Assembly: GCA_019116915.1 (NCBI GenBank)
Contig: DXAS01000011.1
Location: 1 to 20,102 of the forward strand
DNA from: Flavonifractor avicola
GTDB lineage: Bacteria > Bacillota > Clostridia > Oscillospirales > Oscillospiraceae
Length of the DNA: 20,102 nt
Direction: 5' to 3'
Positions within the stretch are counted from its first letter, which is position 1; every line of letters starts with the position of its first letter. The position numbers were made by a program, and so were the translations under genes. Under the pieces are notes generated by a model, which saw only the letters and a list, made by a program, of their open reading frames with translations, did not search any database and had not been told where the DNA came from. Of this stretch, positions 6,357 through 13,428 are shown one piece after another.

Positions 6357-7376
6357 TCAGGCGATGGGCTCGTAGTCCTCAGGCATGGTCAGCCCCAGAG
6401 TCTCGCAGTTGGCGGCGTTGTACATCTTGGTCACGGTGGGGGCGTACTCGATGGGCATGGTGGAGATGTCCGCCTCGCCGGTCAGGATCTGGGCGGCCAT
6501 CTCACCGGTCTTGTAGCCGATGTCGTAGTAGCTGATGGACAGGGTGGCCACGCCGCAGCCGGAGCAGATACCGGACTCACCGGCGATCACCGGCACGCCG
6601 GCGGGGAGAACCACGTTGGCGATGGTCTCAGTGTTGGCGGCGGCGGTGTTATCGGTGGGGATGTAGATCACGTCGGAACTGTCACAGGCGGTCTGGGTCA
6701 CGGAGGACAGGTCGTTGACGTCGGTGAAGGCATACTGGGTGCAGGTGTAGCCCATATCCTCCAGATAGCCCTGGATGGTCTGTACCTGATAGACCGAATT
6801 GGGCTCGCCGGAGCAGTAGAGCAGGCCTACGTTCTGGGCGTCGGGGAAGAGCTCATTGAGCATGGCGGCCTGCTGGTCCAGGGGAGCCAGGTCGGAGGTG
6901 CCGGAGATGTTGCCGCCCACGGTGCCGGTCCAGTCGGTGATGGAGAGGGCGGTGGCGTAGTCGGTCACCGAGGTGCCCAGAATGGGAATGTCGGCGGTGG
7001 CAGAGGCGGCGGCCTGGAGGGGATAGGTGGCGTTGGCAAGAATCAGGTCCACCTGATCGGCCACAAAGCCGTCCATAATAGTGCCGCAGTTGGCGTATTC
7101 GCCGCCGGCGTCCTGCTCCTCAAAGGTCACCTGGCCGGGCAGCTTCTCATTGAGGGCGTCCTTGAAGCCCTGGGTGGCGGCGTCCAGCGCATCGTGGGTC
7201 ATCTGCTGGCAGATGCCTACGGTGTAGGTCTCGCCGCTGGCGGCGGGTTCTCCGCCGGAGGGAGTCTGGGAGTTGCCGGCGGGGGAACTGGCGGCGCCGG
7301 AGGTGCCGCCGCCGCAGGCGGTGAGGGTGAGGGCCAGTGCGCCGGTGAGCAGTCCGGCTGAGATACGCTTATTCAT
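6357..7376 (-). CDS. ABC transporter substrate-binding lipoprotein (PF04392-type)
   Basis: This encodes 339 residues. I chose ATG 7376 rather than an upstream in-frame ATG at 7457 because AAGAGGTC precedes it and because the shorter form starts with a proper lipoprotein signal: MNKRIS, a hydrophobic core, then lipobox LTAC with Cys21. A Gly/Ser/Pro-rich tether follows (21-45). The mature part begins YTVGICQQMTHDALDAATQG, the opening typical of ABC_sub_bind proteins such as TrpX, and ends in the bilobed binding fold. It captures the solute outside the membrane for the permease and ATPase encoded downstream. An odd detail is a Cys-Ser-Gly-Cys in GESGICSGCG near the region that lines the cleft in relatives. 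The substrate is not known; small amino-acid-like compounds are likely. Confidence 0.92.
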   Translation of the reverse strand: MNKRISAGLLTGALALTLTACGGGTSGAASSPAGNSQTPSGGEPAASGETYTVGICQQMTHDALDAATQGFKDALNEKLPGQVTFEEQDAGGEYANCGTIMDGFVADQVDLILANATYPLQAAASATADIPILGTSVTDYATALSITDWTGTVGGNISGTSDLAPLDQQAAMLNELFPDAQNVGLLYCSGEPNSVYQVQTIQGYLEDMGYTCTQYAFTDVNDLSSVTQTACDSSDVIYIPTDNTAAANTETIANVVLPAGVPVIAGESGICSGCGVATLSISYYDIGYKTGEMAAQILTGEADISTMPIEYAPTVTKMYNAANCETLGLTMPEDYEPIA

Positions 7377-7447
7377 GAGATTGACCTCTTTTCCTTGTTT
7401 GCACCCCCATATCTGAGAGATACAGGAAGCACTTATACTGATTTTGC

Positions 7448-7476
7448 AGTTTAGCACTTAAAAGGCCAAAAGTCAA
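7448..7476 (-). promoter_or_regulatory. Sigma-A-type promoter of the ABC importer operon
   Basis: On the minus strand TTGACT (7476-7471) and TAAACT (7453-7448) are separated by exactly 17 bases. Transcription would start about 65 bases before the lipoprotein ATG. It lies directly downstream of the mreB terminator, so the importer operon is an independent unit. No riboswitch fold is evident in the short leader. Confidence 0.8.
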
Positions 7477-7504
7477 GTATGATATTTTTTGACGAACATC
7501 GAGC

Positions 7505-7540
7505 AAAAAAACGGAGTGCTGCAAGAATTGCAGCACTCCG
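7505..7540 (-). terminator. Intrinsic terminator of mreB
   Basis: A perfect 13-bp stem (7512-7524 with 7528-7540) has a 3-base loop. On the minus strand it is followed by seven U (plus-strand A run 7505-7511). It lies 19 bp after the mreB stop. Confidence 0.95.
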
Positions 7541-7558
7541 GAAGAAAATCGGCAGGAT

Positions 7559-8581
7559 TTAATTCATCTGCTTGCGGCGGGACAGGTTGATGGTACCGTC
7601 CTGCATGGAGTCCACGTCGTCCAGGCTCTTGCCGGTGCCGTAGGCCACACAGGAGATGGCGTCGTCGGCCACGTGGGTCTCAATGCCGGTGTGGGATTCG
7701 ATAAGCTTGTCGAAGCCCCAGACCAGGGAGCCGCCGCCGGTCATGCAGATACCGTTGGTGGAGATATCGGCCACCAGCTCGGGAGGGGTGCGCTCCAGCA
7801 CGCCGTGGATGGCCTCCAGGATGCGGGTGGAGACCTCCTCAAAGGCCTCGATCATCTCGCTGGAGGACACGGAGAACACCCGGGGCAGGCCGGTCATCAG
7901 GCAGCGGCCCTTGATCTCCACGGTCTGCTCCTCGGGGCGGGGGAAGACGCAGCCGATCTGCATCTTCAGCTCCTCAGCGGTGCGCTCGCCGATGAGCACA
8001 TTGTGCTTGCGGCGGATATACTTGACAATGGCCTCGTCAAACTGATCGCCGGCAATCTTGATGGAGGTGGACTCCACGATGCCGGACAGAGAGATGACGG
8101 CGATATCGGTGGTGCCGCCGCCGATGTCCACGATCATATGTCCGTCGGGCTTGGCAATGTCGATACCGGCGCCGATGGCGGCGGCCACGGGCTCCTCAAT
8201 GAGGTAGACCCGGCGGGCGCCGGCCTGGATGCCGGCGTCGATGACGGCCCGCTCCTCCACCTCGGTGATACCGGAGGGGACGCAGATGACGATGCGGGGC
8301 TTGAAGAGCCGGAAGGAGGTCACCTTCCGGATAAACTCCTTGAGCATCCGCTCGGTCATGTCATAGTCGGAGATGACGCCCTCCCGCAGGGGACGGATGG
8401 CCACGATGTTGCCGGGAGTACGGCCCAGCATCTGCTGAGCCTCAGTGCCTACTTTGAGCAGCTTGCCCGTATTCTTGTCAATGGCCACCACGGAGGGCTC
8501 CCGCAGGACCACGCCCTTGCCCTTTACATAGACCAGGATAGAAGCAGTACCCAGGTCGATACCGATATCTTTACTGAACAT
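7559..8581 (-). CDS. mreB: Rod shape-determining protein MreB/Mbl
   Basis: This encodes 340 residues of a bacterial actin that forms membrane-associated filaments guiding lateral wall synthesis. The phosphate-1 loop DLGTAS is at residues 9-14, RPLREGVISDYDMTE at about 63-77, CVPSGITEVEERAV at about 99-112, IEEPVAAAIGAG at about 126-137, the phosphate-2 loop DIGGGTTDIAV at about 150-160, and the adenosine motif TGGGS at about 284-288. GAGGTG precedes the ATG. It stands alone: no mreC, mreD or minD is adjacent, which is more like the Bacillus mbl/mreBH paralogues than mreB of the mreBCD cluster. I cannot decide which paralogue this is. It has its own promoter, a 100-base structured leader and its own terminator. 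Confidence 0.95.
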   Translation of the reverse strand: MFSKDIGIDLGTASILVYVKGKGVVLREPSVVAIDKNTGKLLKVGTEAQQMLGRTPGNIVAIRPLREGVISDYDMTERMLKEFIRKVTSFRLFKPRIVICVPSGITEVEERAVIDAGIQAGARRVYLIEEPVAAAIGAGIDIAKPDGHMIVDIGGGTTDIAVISLSGIVESTSIKIAGDQFDEAIVKYIRRKHNVLIGERTAEELKMQIGCVFPRPEEQTVEIKGRCLMTGLPRVFSVSSSEMIEAFEEVSTRILEAIHGVLERTPPELVADISTNGICMTGGGSLVWGFDKLIESHTGIETHVADDAISCVAYGTGKSLDDVDSMQDGTINLSRRKQMN

Positions 8582-8621
8582 ACCTGCACCTCGACGTTTT
8601 ACTCTGTATGATGAATGGTGA

Positions 8622-8676
8622 TGACTGACCAGAAAGCCAACTCAGTCAAACAAGACTGGATGCAATGCCCCAGTCT
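8622..8676 (-). other. Two small stem-loops in the mreB leader
   Basis: Within the predicted 5' leader there are two perfect 7-bp inverted repeats: TGACTGA 8622-8628 with TCAGTCA 8642-8648 (13-base loop), and AGACTGG 8653-8659 with CCAGTCT 8670-8676 (10-base loop). The arms share the ACTG core, so alternative pairing between the two hairpins is possible. A regulatory role is speculative. Confidence 0.45.
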
Positions 8677-8687
8677 GAATCCTCTAT

Positions 8688-8716
8688 ATTATACAGAAGT
8701 ATGCCCGCCATTTCAA
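8688..8716 (-). promoter_or_regulatory. Sigma-A-type promoter of mreB
   Basis: On the minus strand TTGAAA (8716-8711) and TATAAT (8693-8688) have a 17-base spacer. This is a near-consensus promoter and puts the start about 100 bases ahead of the mreB ATG. It falls in the gap after comFC, so mreB need not depend on read-through. Confidence 0.88.
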
Positions 8717-8770
8717 CGTAAATTTCCGCTAATTTTCTGAATTTTCCCGGCAGATGACCGGTCAGTCCGC

Positions 8771-9427
8771 CTATCTGGCCCGGGCCAGGGCGGCGCACAC
8801 CACATCCTCTGCCCCCATGGTACGCAGGGTGCGGGCGCATTCGGACAGGGTGGAACCGGTGGTTACCACATCGTCAATGAGCAGGACCCGCTTTCCCGCC
8901 ACCAGCTCCGGGTCCACCGGGGTATAGGCGCCCAGTACATTGGCCCGGCGCTGGGCATCCTCGGTGATGCCGGACTGGGGATCGGTATTCCGCTCCTTCC
9001 GCAGGGTCTCCACCGCCACATCTCCCAGCTCCAGAGCGGCGGCGCTGGCCAGCAGGAAGGCCTGATCATAGCCACGCTCCCTCTTTCGCCGGTCGGAGAG
9101 AGGCACCCAGGTGATGAGATCGTACCGCCCGTCCAAATGATCATGGACACACTGGGCCACCAATTTGCCGTATACTTTATGATAGCCACGGCGTCCTTTG
9201 AATTTGTACCGGTGGATGGAATCCCGCACCTTAGCCTGATAGCGCAGCGGCGCGGCACACAGAGAGAAAAATTCCCCTGTCAGTTCCGCTTCGCCGTCGG
9301 TGAGCCAGGGCAGTTCCCGCTGGCAGCGCCGGCAGAAGCCGCTTTCGCCGGAGTCCAGCACCTTCCCGCAGAACACGCACTTGGGCGGGAAGAGCAGGTC
9401 CAGCACAAAGCCCAGCGGCCCGCTCAT
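8771..9427 (-). CDS. comFC: ComFC-like double-zinc-ribbon/phosphoribosyltransferase protein
   Basis: This 218-residue ComF-family protein has an N-terminal zinc-binding cluster C17-x2-C20...C32-x2-C35 followed by a type I phosphoribosyltransferase domain with the PRPP-binding VLLIDDVVTTGSTL at residues 181-194. Between them is the family-typical FKGRRGYHKV region and PLSDRRKRERGYDQA (109-123). In Bacillus and Helicobacter ComFC/ComF is a cytoplasmic protein needed for natural transformation, acting on incoming single-stranded DNA. Its start ATG overlaps the stop of a small ribbon-helix-helix gene by 4 bp (ATGA, 9424-9427), so the two are translated together. No comFA helicase gene is adjacent, unlike Bacillus. 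Whether this organism is transformable cannot be judged here. Confidence 0.92.
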   Translation of the reverse strand: MSGPLGFVLDLLFPPKCVFCGKVLDSGESGFCRRCQRELPWLTDGEAELTGEFFSLCAAPLRYQAKVRDSIHRYKFKGRRGYHKVYGKLVAQCVHDHLDGRYDLITWVPLSDRRKRERGYDQAFLLASAAALELGDVAVETLRKERNTDPQSGITEDAQRRANVLGAYTPVDPELVAGKRVLLIDDVVTTGSTLSECARTLRTMGAEDVVCAALARAR

Positions 9428-9603
9428 TTTGATGCCTCCGCCGGAATCGGCCCGTGCTCCTTTTCAAATTCCCGGATGCAGCTTTGGATCAGATAATGTG
9501 CCTGTCCATTGATGGTTCTGCCCTCATAAGATGCAATATACCGCAGTTTCTGATGGATCTCAGGCGTGACCCGTAAGCCAATGTGTTTGACTTCTTTTCC
9601 CAT
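9424..9603 (-). CDS. Small ribbon-helix-helix (Arc-like) DNA-binding protein
   Basis: This encodes 59 residues from ATG 9603, chosen because GGAGGTG stands nine bases before it. An in-frame ATG at 9693 would translate through the likely operators. The pattern fits an Arc/MetJ-type fold: a polar beta strand (KHIGLRV, 6-12), helix A (PEIHQKLRYIASYEG, 14-28), a turn, and helix B (NGQAHYLIQSCIREFEKEH, 32-50). Such dimers insert a beta sheet into the DNA major groove, often at short inverted repeats near their own promoter. The 4-bp overlap with comFC makes it the first gene of a two-gene operon. TGCACG-type repeats upstream are candidate autoregulatory sites. It could alternatively be an orphan antitoxin, but no toxin gene is next to it. 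Confidence 0.82.
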   Translation of the reverse strand: MGKEVKHIGLRVTPEIHQKLRYIASYEGRTINGQAHYLIQSCIREFEKEHGPIPAEASK

Positions 9604-9627
9604 GTCTTTCACACCTCCATCCTGCTT

Positions 9628-9706
9628 TGCGTGCGATTGCACGCATCTTGGATATATAGTATGAAAGTTTGGGTGGAATATGGGAGAGTGCACAAAATTG
9701 CACGCA
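9628..9706 (-). promoter_or_regulatory. Candidate operator/promoter region of the RHH-comFC operon
   Basis: An inverted repeat TGCGTGC/GCACGCA (9628-9634 and 9639-9645, 4-base spacer) lies between the start codon and an AT-rich TATATA element (about 9653-9658). A second copy of TTGCACGCA occurs at 9698-9706 (first copy 9637-9645), with another TGCAC at 9689-9693. The spacing brackets the likely -10 region. No good -35 box is seen, so promoter assignment is weak, whereas the repeats themselves are exact. Confidence 0.6.
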
Positions 9707-9730
9707 CAAAATTCGACTAGATGGGATGGG

Positions 9731-9805
9731 CGGGCGGGTGTGGGCGCCCGCCCCTACAAACAGACTTCCAAGATTGATGTAGGGGCCGATGTCCTCATCG
9801 GCCCG
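9731..9805. repeat. Two inverted GC-rich hairpin units (REP/BIME-like pair)
   Basis: Unit 1 has stem GGGCGGG 9732-9738 with CCCGCCC 9747-9753 and ends in CCCCTACA (9751-9758). Unit 2 begins with its complement TGTAGGGG (9778-9785) and carries a 9-bp stem 9783-9791/9796-9804. The head-to-head order with a 19-base spacer is that of paired repetitive extragenic palindromes. Only one pair is in view, so dispersal through the genome is inferred. Confidence 0.6.
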
Positions 9806-9824
9806 TCCCCAGGGGGGGTACATC

Positions 9825-9975
9825 CAATAGGGGGGAGACCGCAGTCTCCCCCCTGATTGGTCGTTTTAAGGAGAGGGGATTTCAAAGGGGAGAGGGAAAT
9901 CGAAATCCCTCTCCCCTTTGACGGTTCTTTGGTGCCTTTCTGTCCGCACAGAAAGGCACTCGCCCAACAGGGCGA
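9825..9975. repeat. Run of four further palindromes downstream of nth
   Basis: In order these are: a 10-bp stem 9830-9839/9844-9853, extended by CCAAT/ATTGG outside; a perfect 16-bp stem 9882-9897/9906-9921; a perfect 12-bp stem 9932-9943/9948-9959; and a 6-bp stem 9960-9965/9970-9975. None has a U-tract. With the two units at 9731-9805 they fill most of the 393-bp non-coding gap between the RHH gene and nth. I see no gene in this gap. Confidence 0.75.
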
Positions 9976-9996
9976 AACTATTTGGAACTAATCGGC

Positions 9997-10644
9997 TTAA
10001 TCTCCAACGCTCTTCTGGAAATGATCGCACCAGGGCCGCAGGGTACAGTTTTGGCAGTCGGGCCGCCGGGCCACGCACACCGCCCGGCCGTGGAGCACCA
10101 TCCGGTGGCAGAAGTCGCTGGATTCCTCCGGGGGAAGGATTTTCCGCAGCTGCATCTCGGTCTTGACCGGGTCCTTGGTGCCGTCGGTGAGGCCCAGCAG
10201 GCCGGTAATGCGGATGCAGTGGGTGTCGGCCACCACCACGCCGGGGGTCTTGTATACGTCGCCCAGGATCAGATTGGCGGTCTTGCGGCCCACGCCGGGC
10301 AGCTTTAGCAGGTCCTCCATATTGTCGGGTACCACGCCGCCGTACACATCCACCAGCATCCTGGCGGCGGCCACGATGTCCCGGGCCTTGGCCCGGAAGA
10401 AGCCGGTGGAGTGGATGTAGGTCTCCACCTCGCTGACGTCGGCCTCCGCCAGGGATTCCAGAGTGGGGAAGCGGGCGTACAGGGCGGGCGTGACCATATT
10501 GACCCGCTCGTCGGTGCACTGGGCAGCCAGACGGACGGCGAAGAGCAGCTCATAGGGCTTGGGATATTGCAGGGAACACAGGGCGTCGGGGTAGAGGCGC
10601 TTGAGCTCCTCCACAATGGCAATGACATCCTGATGGTCTTTCAT
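9997..10644 (-). CDS. nth: Endonuclease III (DNA glycosylase/AP lyase)
   Basis: Nth removes oxidised pyrimidines and cuts at abasic sites in base-excision repair. The 215-residue protein has the helix-hairpin-helix LPGVGRKTAN at 115-124 with the catalytic Lys121, the catalytic Asp140 in VVADTHC, and the C-terminal iron-sulfur motif C190-x6-C197-x2-C200-x5-C206. Length and motif order match the Escherichia coli enzyme. GAGGTGAT precedes the ATG at 10644. It is divergent from glyA and is followed by a palindrome-rich gap rather than by a typical terminator. There is a TATATT-like element about 30 bases upstream on the minus strand, but no clear -35 box. Confidence 0.96.
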   Translation of the reverse strand: MKDHQDVIAIVEELKRLYPDALCSLQYPKPYELLFAVRLAAQCTDERVNMVTPALYARFPTLESLAEADVSEVETYIHSTGFFRAKARDIVAAARMLVDVYGGVVPDNMEDLLKLPGVGRKTANLILGDVYKTPGVVVADTHCIRITGLLGLTDGTKDPVKTEMQLRKILPPEESSDFCHRMVLHGRAVCVARRPDCQNCTLRPWCDHFQKSVGD

Positions 10645-10714
10645 AGGATCACCTCGTTAGACAATATAACACACAACGCAGCAAAAAACGAGAGGGTTTT
10701 TCCTATGGTGACGA

Positions 10715-10743
10715 TTGTAATTTTGGGAATCATCCGGTATAAT
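10715..10743 (+). promoter_or_regulatory. Sigma-A-type promoter of glyA
   Basis: TTGTAA (10715-10720) and TATAAT (10738-10743) are 17 bases apart. The start would lie near 10750, giving a short leader of about 33 bases before the TTG start codon, with no riboswitch-sized structure. Confidence 0.82.
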
Positions 10744-10782
10744 GAGTTAAATCGCTAAAATTTTGAAAGGTGGCGACAGACA

Positions 10783-12024
10783 TTGGTCAAGGATATCATG
10801 GAGTTTCTTACCGCCCAGGACCCGGAGGTAGGTCAGGCCGTTGAGGCGGAGTACGCCCGGCAGCAGCGCAACATTGAGCTCATCGCCTCTGAGAACTTCG
10901 TCAGCCAGGCGGTGCTGGCCGCGGCGGGCACGGTGCTCACCAATAAATATGCCGAGGGCTATCCCGGCAAGCGGTACTACGGCGGCTGCCAGTGCGTGGA
11001 CGTGGTGGAGGAGATCGCCCGCAAGCGGGCCTGCCAGCTCTTCGGAGCCGACCACGCCAATGTGCAGCCCCACTGCGGCGCCAACGCCAATTTCGCGGTC
11101 TATCAGGCTCTGTGCGAGCACGGCGACACCGTGCTGGGCATGGATCTGGCCAACGGCGGCCACCTGACCCACGGCTCTCCCGTCAACTTCTCCGGCAAGA
11201 ACTACAACATGGTGGCCTATGGCGTCAATGAGCAGGGGTATATTGACTACGACCAGGTCCGGGATCTGGCCAAGAAGCATCAGCCCAAGATGATCCTGGC
11301 CGGCGCCTCCGCCTATCCCCGCATCATCGACTTCAAGACCTTTGCCGACATCGCCCATGAGGTGGGGGCCTACCTCTTTGTGGATATGGCACACATCGCC
11401 GGTCTGGTGGCCGCCGGGCTCCATCCCAACCCGGTGCCCTATGCCGACGTGGTGTCCACCACCACCCACAAGACCCTCCGGGGTCCCCGGGGCGGCATGA
11501 TCCTGTGCAAGGAGGAGCTGGCCAAGAAGATCGACTCAGCCATCTTCCCGGGCAGCCAGGGCGGCCCTCTGGAGCACATCATTGCCGCCAAGGCAGTGGC
11601 TCTGGGCGAGGCCCTCAAGCCGGAGTTTAAGACCTACCAGGAGCAGATCGTGAAGAACGCCGCCGCCCTGGCGGACGCCCTGCTGAAGGAGGGCTTTGAT
11701 CTGGTGTCCGGCGGCACCGATAACCACCTGATGCTGGTGGATCTGCGGCCCGCCCACCTCACCGGCAAGGAGATGGAGCACCGCCTGGACGAGGTCAACA
11801 TCACCGTCAACAAGAACGCCATCCCCAATGACCCCGAGAAGCCCTTCGTCACCTCCGGTATCCGGGTGGGCACTCCCGCCGCCACCAGCCGGGGCTTTGT
11901 GGAGGAGGACATGAAGGTCATCGCCCAGGTCATGTGGCAGACCGCTACCAACTTCGAGGGCAACCAGGAGAACCTGCGTGCCCAGGTGGCCCAGCTCACC
12001 GCCAAATACCCCCTGTACGAATAA
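10783..12024 (+). CDS. glyA: Serine hydroxymethyltransferase
   Basis: GlyA is a PLP enzyme that converts serine and tetrahydrofolate to glycine and methylene-tetrahydrofolate, the main source of one-carbon units. The 413-residue protein shows IELIASENFVS (31-41), NKYAEGYPGKRYYGG (54-68), the cofactor-stacking region QPHCGANANFAVY (95-107), DMAHIAGLVAAG (201-212) and the PLP lysine in STTTHKTLRGPRGG (Lys230). I start it at TTG 10783 because AAAGGTGG lies nine bases upstream. The first ATG (10798) is 24 bases from that site and would remove five residues. Its own promoter and a terminator at 12033-12060 make it a single-gene unit, divergent from nth. Confidence 0.96.
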   Translation: MVKDIMEFLTAQDPEVGQAVEAEYARQQRNIELIASENFVSQAVLAAAGTVLTNKYAEGYPGKRYYGGCQCVDVVEEIARKRACQLFGADHANVQPHCGANANFAVYQALCEHGDTVLGMDLANGGHLTHGSPVNFSGKNYNMVAYGVNEQGYIDYDQVRDLAKKHQPKMILAGASAYPRIIDFKTFADIAHEVGAYLFVDMAHIAGLVAAGLHPNPVPYADVVSTTTHKTLRGPRGGMILCKEELAKKIDSAIFPGSQGGPLEHIIAAKAVALGEALKPEFKTYQEQIVKNAAALADALLKEGFDLVSGGTDNHLMLVDLRPAHLTGKEMEHRLDEVNITVNKNAIPNDPEKPFVTSGIRVGTPAATSRGFVEEDMKVIAQVMWQTATNFEGNQENLRAQVAQLTAKYPLYE

Positions 12025-12032
12025 GCGCTGTT

Positions 12033-12060
12033 CACAAGGCCGCCTTCGGGCGGCCTTGTG
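12033..12060 (+). terminator. Stem-loop terminator of glyA
   Basis: A perfect 12-bp GC-rich stem, 12033-12044 with 12049-12060, is closed by a TTCG tetraloop. The following TCATTTCTG is only moderately U-rich, so termination may be incomplete. Confidence 0.85.
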
Positions 12061-12166
12061 TCATTTCTGAAATTTTTATAAAAATCCTGTCACAAATGCC
12101 CCGGCTGGAGGGTTTTTGTAGTAGAATAAGATTAGAAACGTCCAAGCAGAAAGGAAGGTCATGATC

Positions 12167-13237
12167 ATGAAACGAATTGCATCTCTAGCCCTTTCCCTGG
12201 CATTGCTGCTGGGCTGCCTGCCTACTGCCATGGCGGTGGAGGACGGCCCCTCTCCCTGGGCGGAAGAGGAGGTGAGCCGTGCGGTGGAGGTTGGCCTGGT
12301 GCCCCAGTCCCTTCAGGAGGATTGGCAGCAGCCTATGACCCGAGGCGAGTTTGCCATGATGGTCATCCGCTATCTGGCCGTGACCTATGGCCGAACCGAT
12401 GAGCAGCTGGTCAACGACTATATGACCTACTGCCCCGACCGCAACGACGAATTCTGGGGGGAGGAGGACTTCGGCGACGGGCTGACCTGGTGGCAGCGGT
12501 TCTCCGATGAGAAGAGCGGCTCCTGCTTCACAGATCTGCCCACGGGAGAGCAGCGAGGCTATATCCAGGCTGCCTACCACATGGGCCTGGTCAACGGCAA
12601 GGGGGACGGCACCCTCTATGACCCGGAGGGTACCATTACCCGGCAGGAGGCGGCCTGTCTGTTGGCCCGGGTCTATCAGAAGCTGGACCCGGAGGACCAC
12701 CGGATTGCGCTGTACAGCGGCTATACCGACTATAGCGAAATGGCCATCTGGGCCATAGACAGCATTGCTTCCGTGGTGGGACTGGACATCATGGGAAGCA
12801 CCTCTACCTCCGCGCTGACCTTTGACCCGCTGGGCACCTACAGCCGGGAGCAGGCGGCAGTTACCTTCCTGCGGCTGTATAAGGACGCCCCGGTGAGTGC
12901 CACCAAGGGCAACGTGATCAAGCTGGAGGAGGCGGCCTATCAGCAGGAGCTGTGGGAGGTGTTCCACAAGGGCGACCCCGGCACCAACATCCCGGAGTTC
13001 CAGGCGGATACGCCCTGGGGCACCGTCCTGGCCATCCGCCACCGGAATATGATGCATTTTTCCGAGGAACTGCTGGTCATCTACCGGGACGGACGGGTGC
13101 AGGTGCTGTCGGCGGCCAAGATAGGCTCTGACTGGTCGGTGAACGACAGCCAGGACACGTTTTCTTACACAGTAGACGGGGTGCAGTACCAGCTGGACCT
13201 GACAACCAGGCAGGTGACCCCGCGCTCCGGGAGCTGA
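12167..13237 (+). CDS. Secreted S-layer-homology (SLH) domain protein
   Basis: This encodes 356 residues from ATG 12167. ATG 12161 is also in frame, but AAGGAAGG ends two bases before it and eight before 12167. The N-terminus is a classic signal peptide (MKRIASLALSLALLLG...AMA, cleavage near 23). Three degenerate SLH repeats follow at about 30-73 (AVEVGLVPQ...MTRGEFAMMVIRYL), 121-171 (FTDLP...GYIQAAYHMGLVNGKGDGTLYDPEGTITRQEAACLLARVY) and 185-239 (YTDYSEMAIWAIDSI...YSREQAAVTFLRLY). SLH triplets bind pyruvylated secondary wall polymers, so the protein is held on the cell surface. The remaining 115 or so residues are a small unassigned domain (FHKGDPGTNIPEF...VIYRDGRVQVL). No clear promoter is found in the 142 bp after glyA. 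Cargo role unknown. Confidence 0.88.
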   Translation: MKRIASLALSLALLLGCLPTAMAVEDGPSPWAEEEVSRAVEVGLVPQSLQEDWQQPMTRGEFAMMVIRYLAVTYGRTDEQLVNDYMTYCPDRNDEFWGEEDFGDGLTWWQRFSDEKSGSCFTDLPTGEQRGYIQAAYHMGLVNGKGDGTLYDPEGTITRQEAACLLARVYQKLDPEDHRIALYSGYTDYSEMAIWAIDSIASVVGLDIMGSTSTSALTFDPLGTYSREQAAVTFLRLYKDAPVSATKGNVIKLEEAAYQQELWEVFHKGDPGTNIPEFQADTPWGTVLAIRHRNMMHFSEELLVIYRDGRVQVLSAAKIGSDWSVNDSQDTFSYTVDGVQYQLDLTTRQVTPRSGS

Positions 13238-13275
13238 AACATCCCGTGGGACGGGAATTTTCCCGCCCCGTTCCC

Positions 13276-13304
13276 TTTACGAATACTCGAACGCGTGTTA
13301 GAAT
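13276..13304 (+). promoter_or_regulatory. Candidate promoter upstream of the hairpin cluster and rarA
   Basis: TTTACG (13276-13281) and TAGAAT (13299-13304) are spaced by 17 bases. The -10 box overlaps the left arm of the first hairpin (13301-13330). If active it would make a structured leader of roughly 200 bases before rarA. The -35 match is mediocre. Confidence 0.45.
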
Positions 13305-13335
13305 GGAGCGGAAGTAATTCCGCTCCATTCTGCTT
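13301..13335 (+). repeat. Hairpin repeat, copy 1
   Basis: A perfect 13-bp stem (13301-13313 with 13318-13330) has loop GTAA. Bases 13303-13335 recur exactly at 13462-13494, giving a 33-bp direct repeat that is itself a palindrome. It follows the SLH gene but lacks a U-tract. Confidence 0.9.
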
Positions 13336-13428
13336 GGACTGAGGAAGGAACCTCCGGGGTTAAGGTTTCGGAGGGAAAGATAGTGTGAAAGAAAACCGTC
13401 AGGGTTGTCTTTCGCGTTCAGTCAAATA

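Noticed and set aside
6339..7361. Plus-strand open frame of 340 codons opposite the binding-protein gene
   Set aside because: Gly/Val/His-rich repeat-like product typical of the reverse complement of a GC-rich gene; the minus strand has a lipobox, ribosome binding site and promoter.
7377..7447. Possible riboswitch or T-box before the binding-protein gene
   Set aside because: The predicted leader is only about 65 bases and shows no T-box sequence or long stem.
7673..8611. Plus-strand open frame of 312 codons opposite mreB
   Set aside because: Same shadow pattern (Gly/Asp/His-rich) against an unmistakable MreB.
9560..9823. Minus-strand open frame of 87 codons across the RHH promoter region
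   Set aside because: It runs through the inverted repeats and palindromes, has no ribosome binding site and overlaps the start of the RHH gene.
9731..9975. Possible CRISPR array
   Set aside because: The palindromes differ from each other and are unevenly spaced; there is no repeated unit with spacers and no cas gene.
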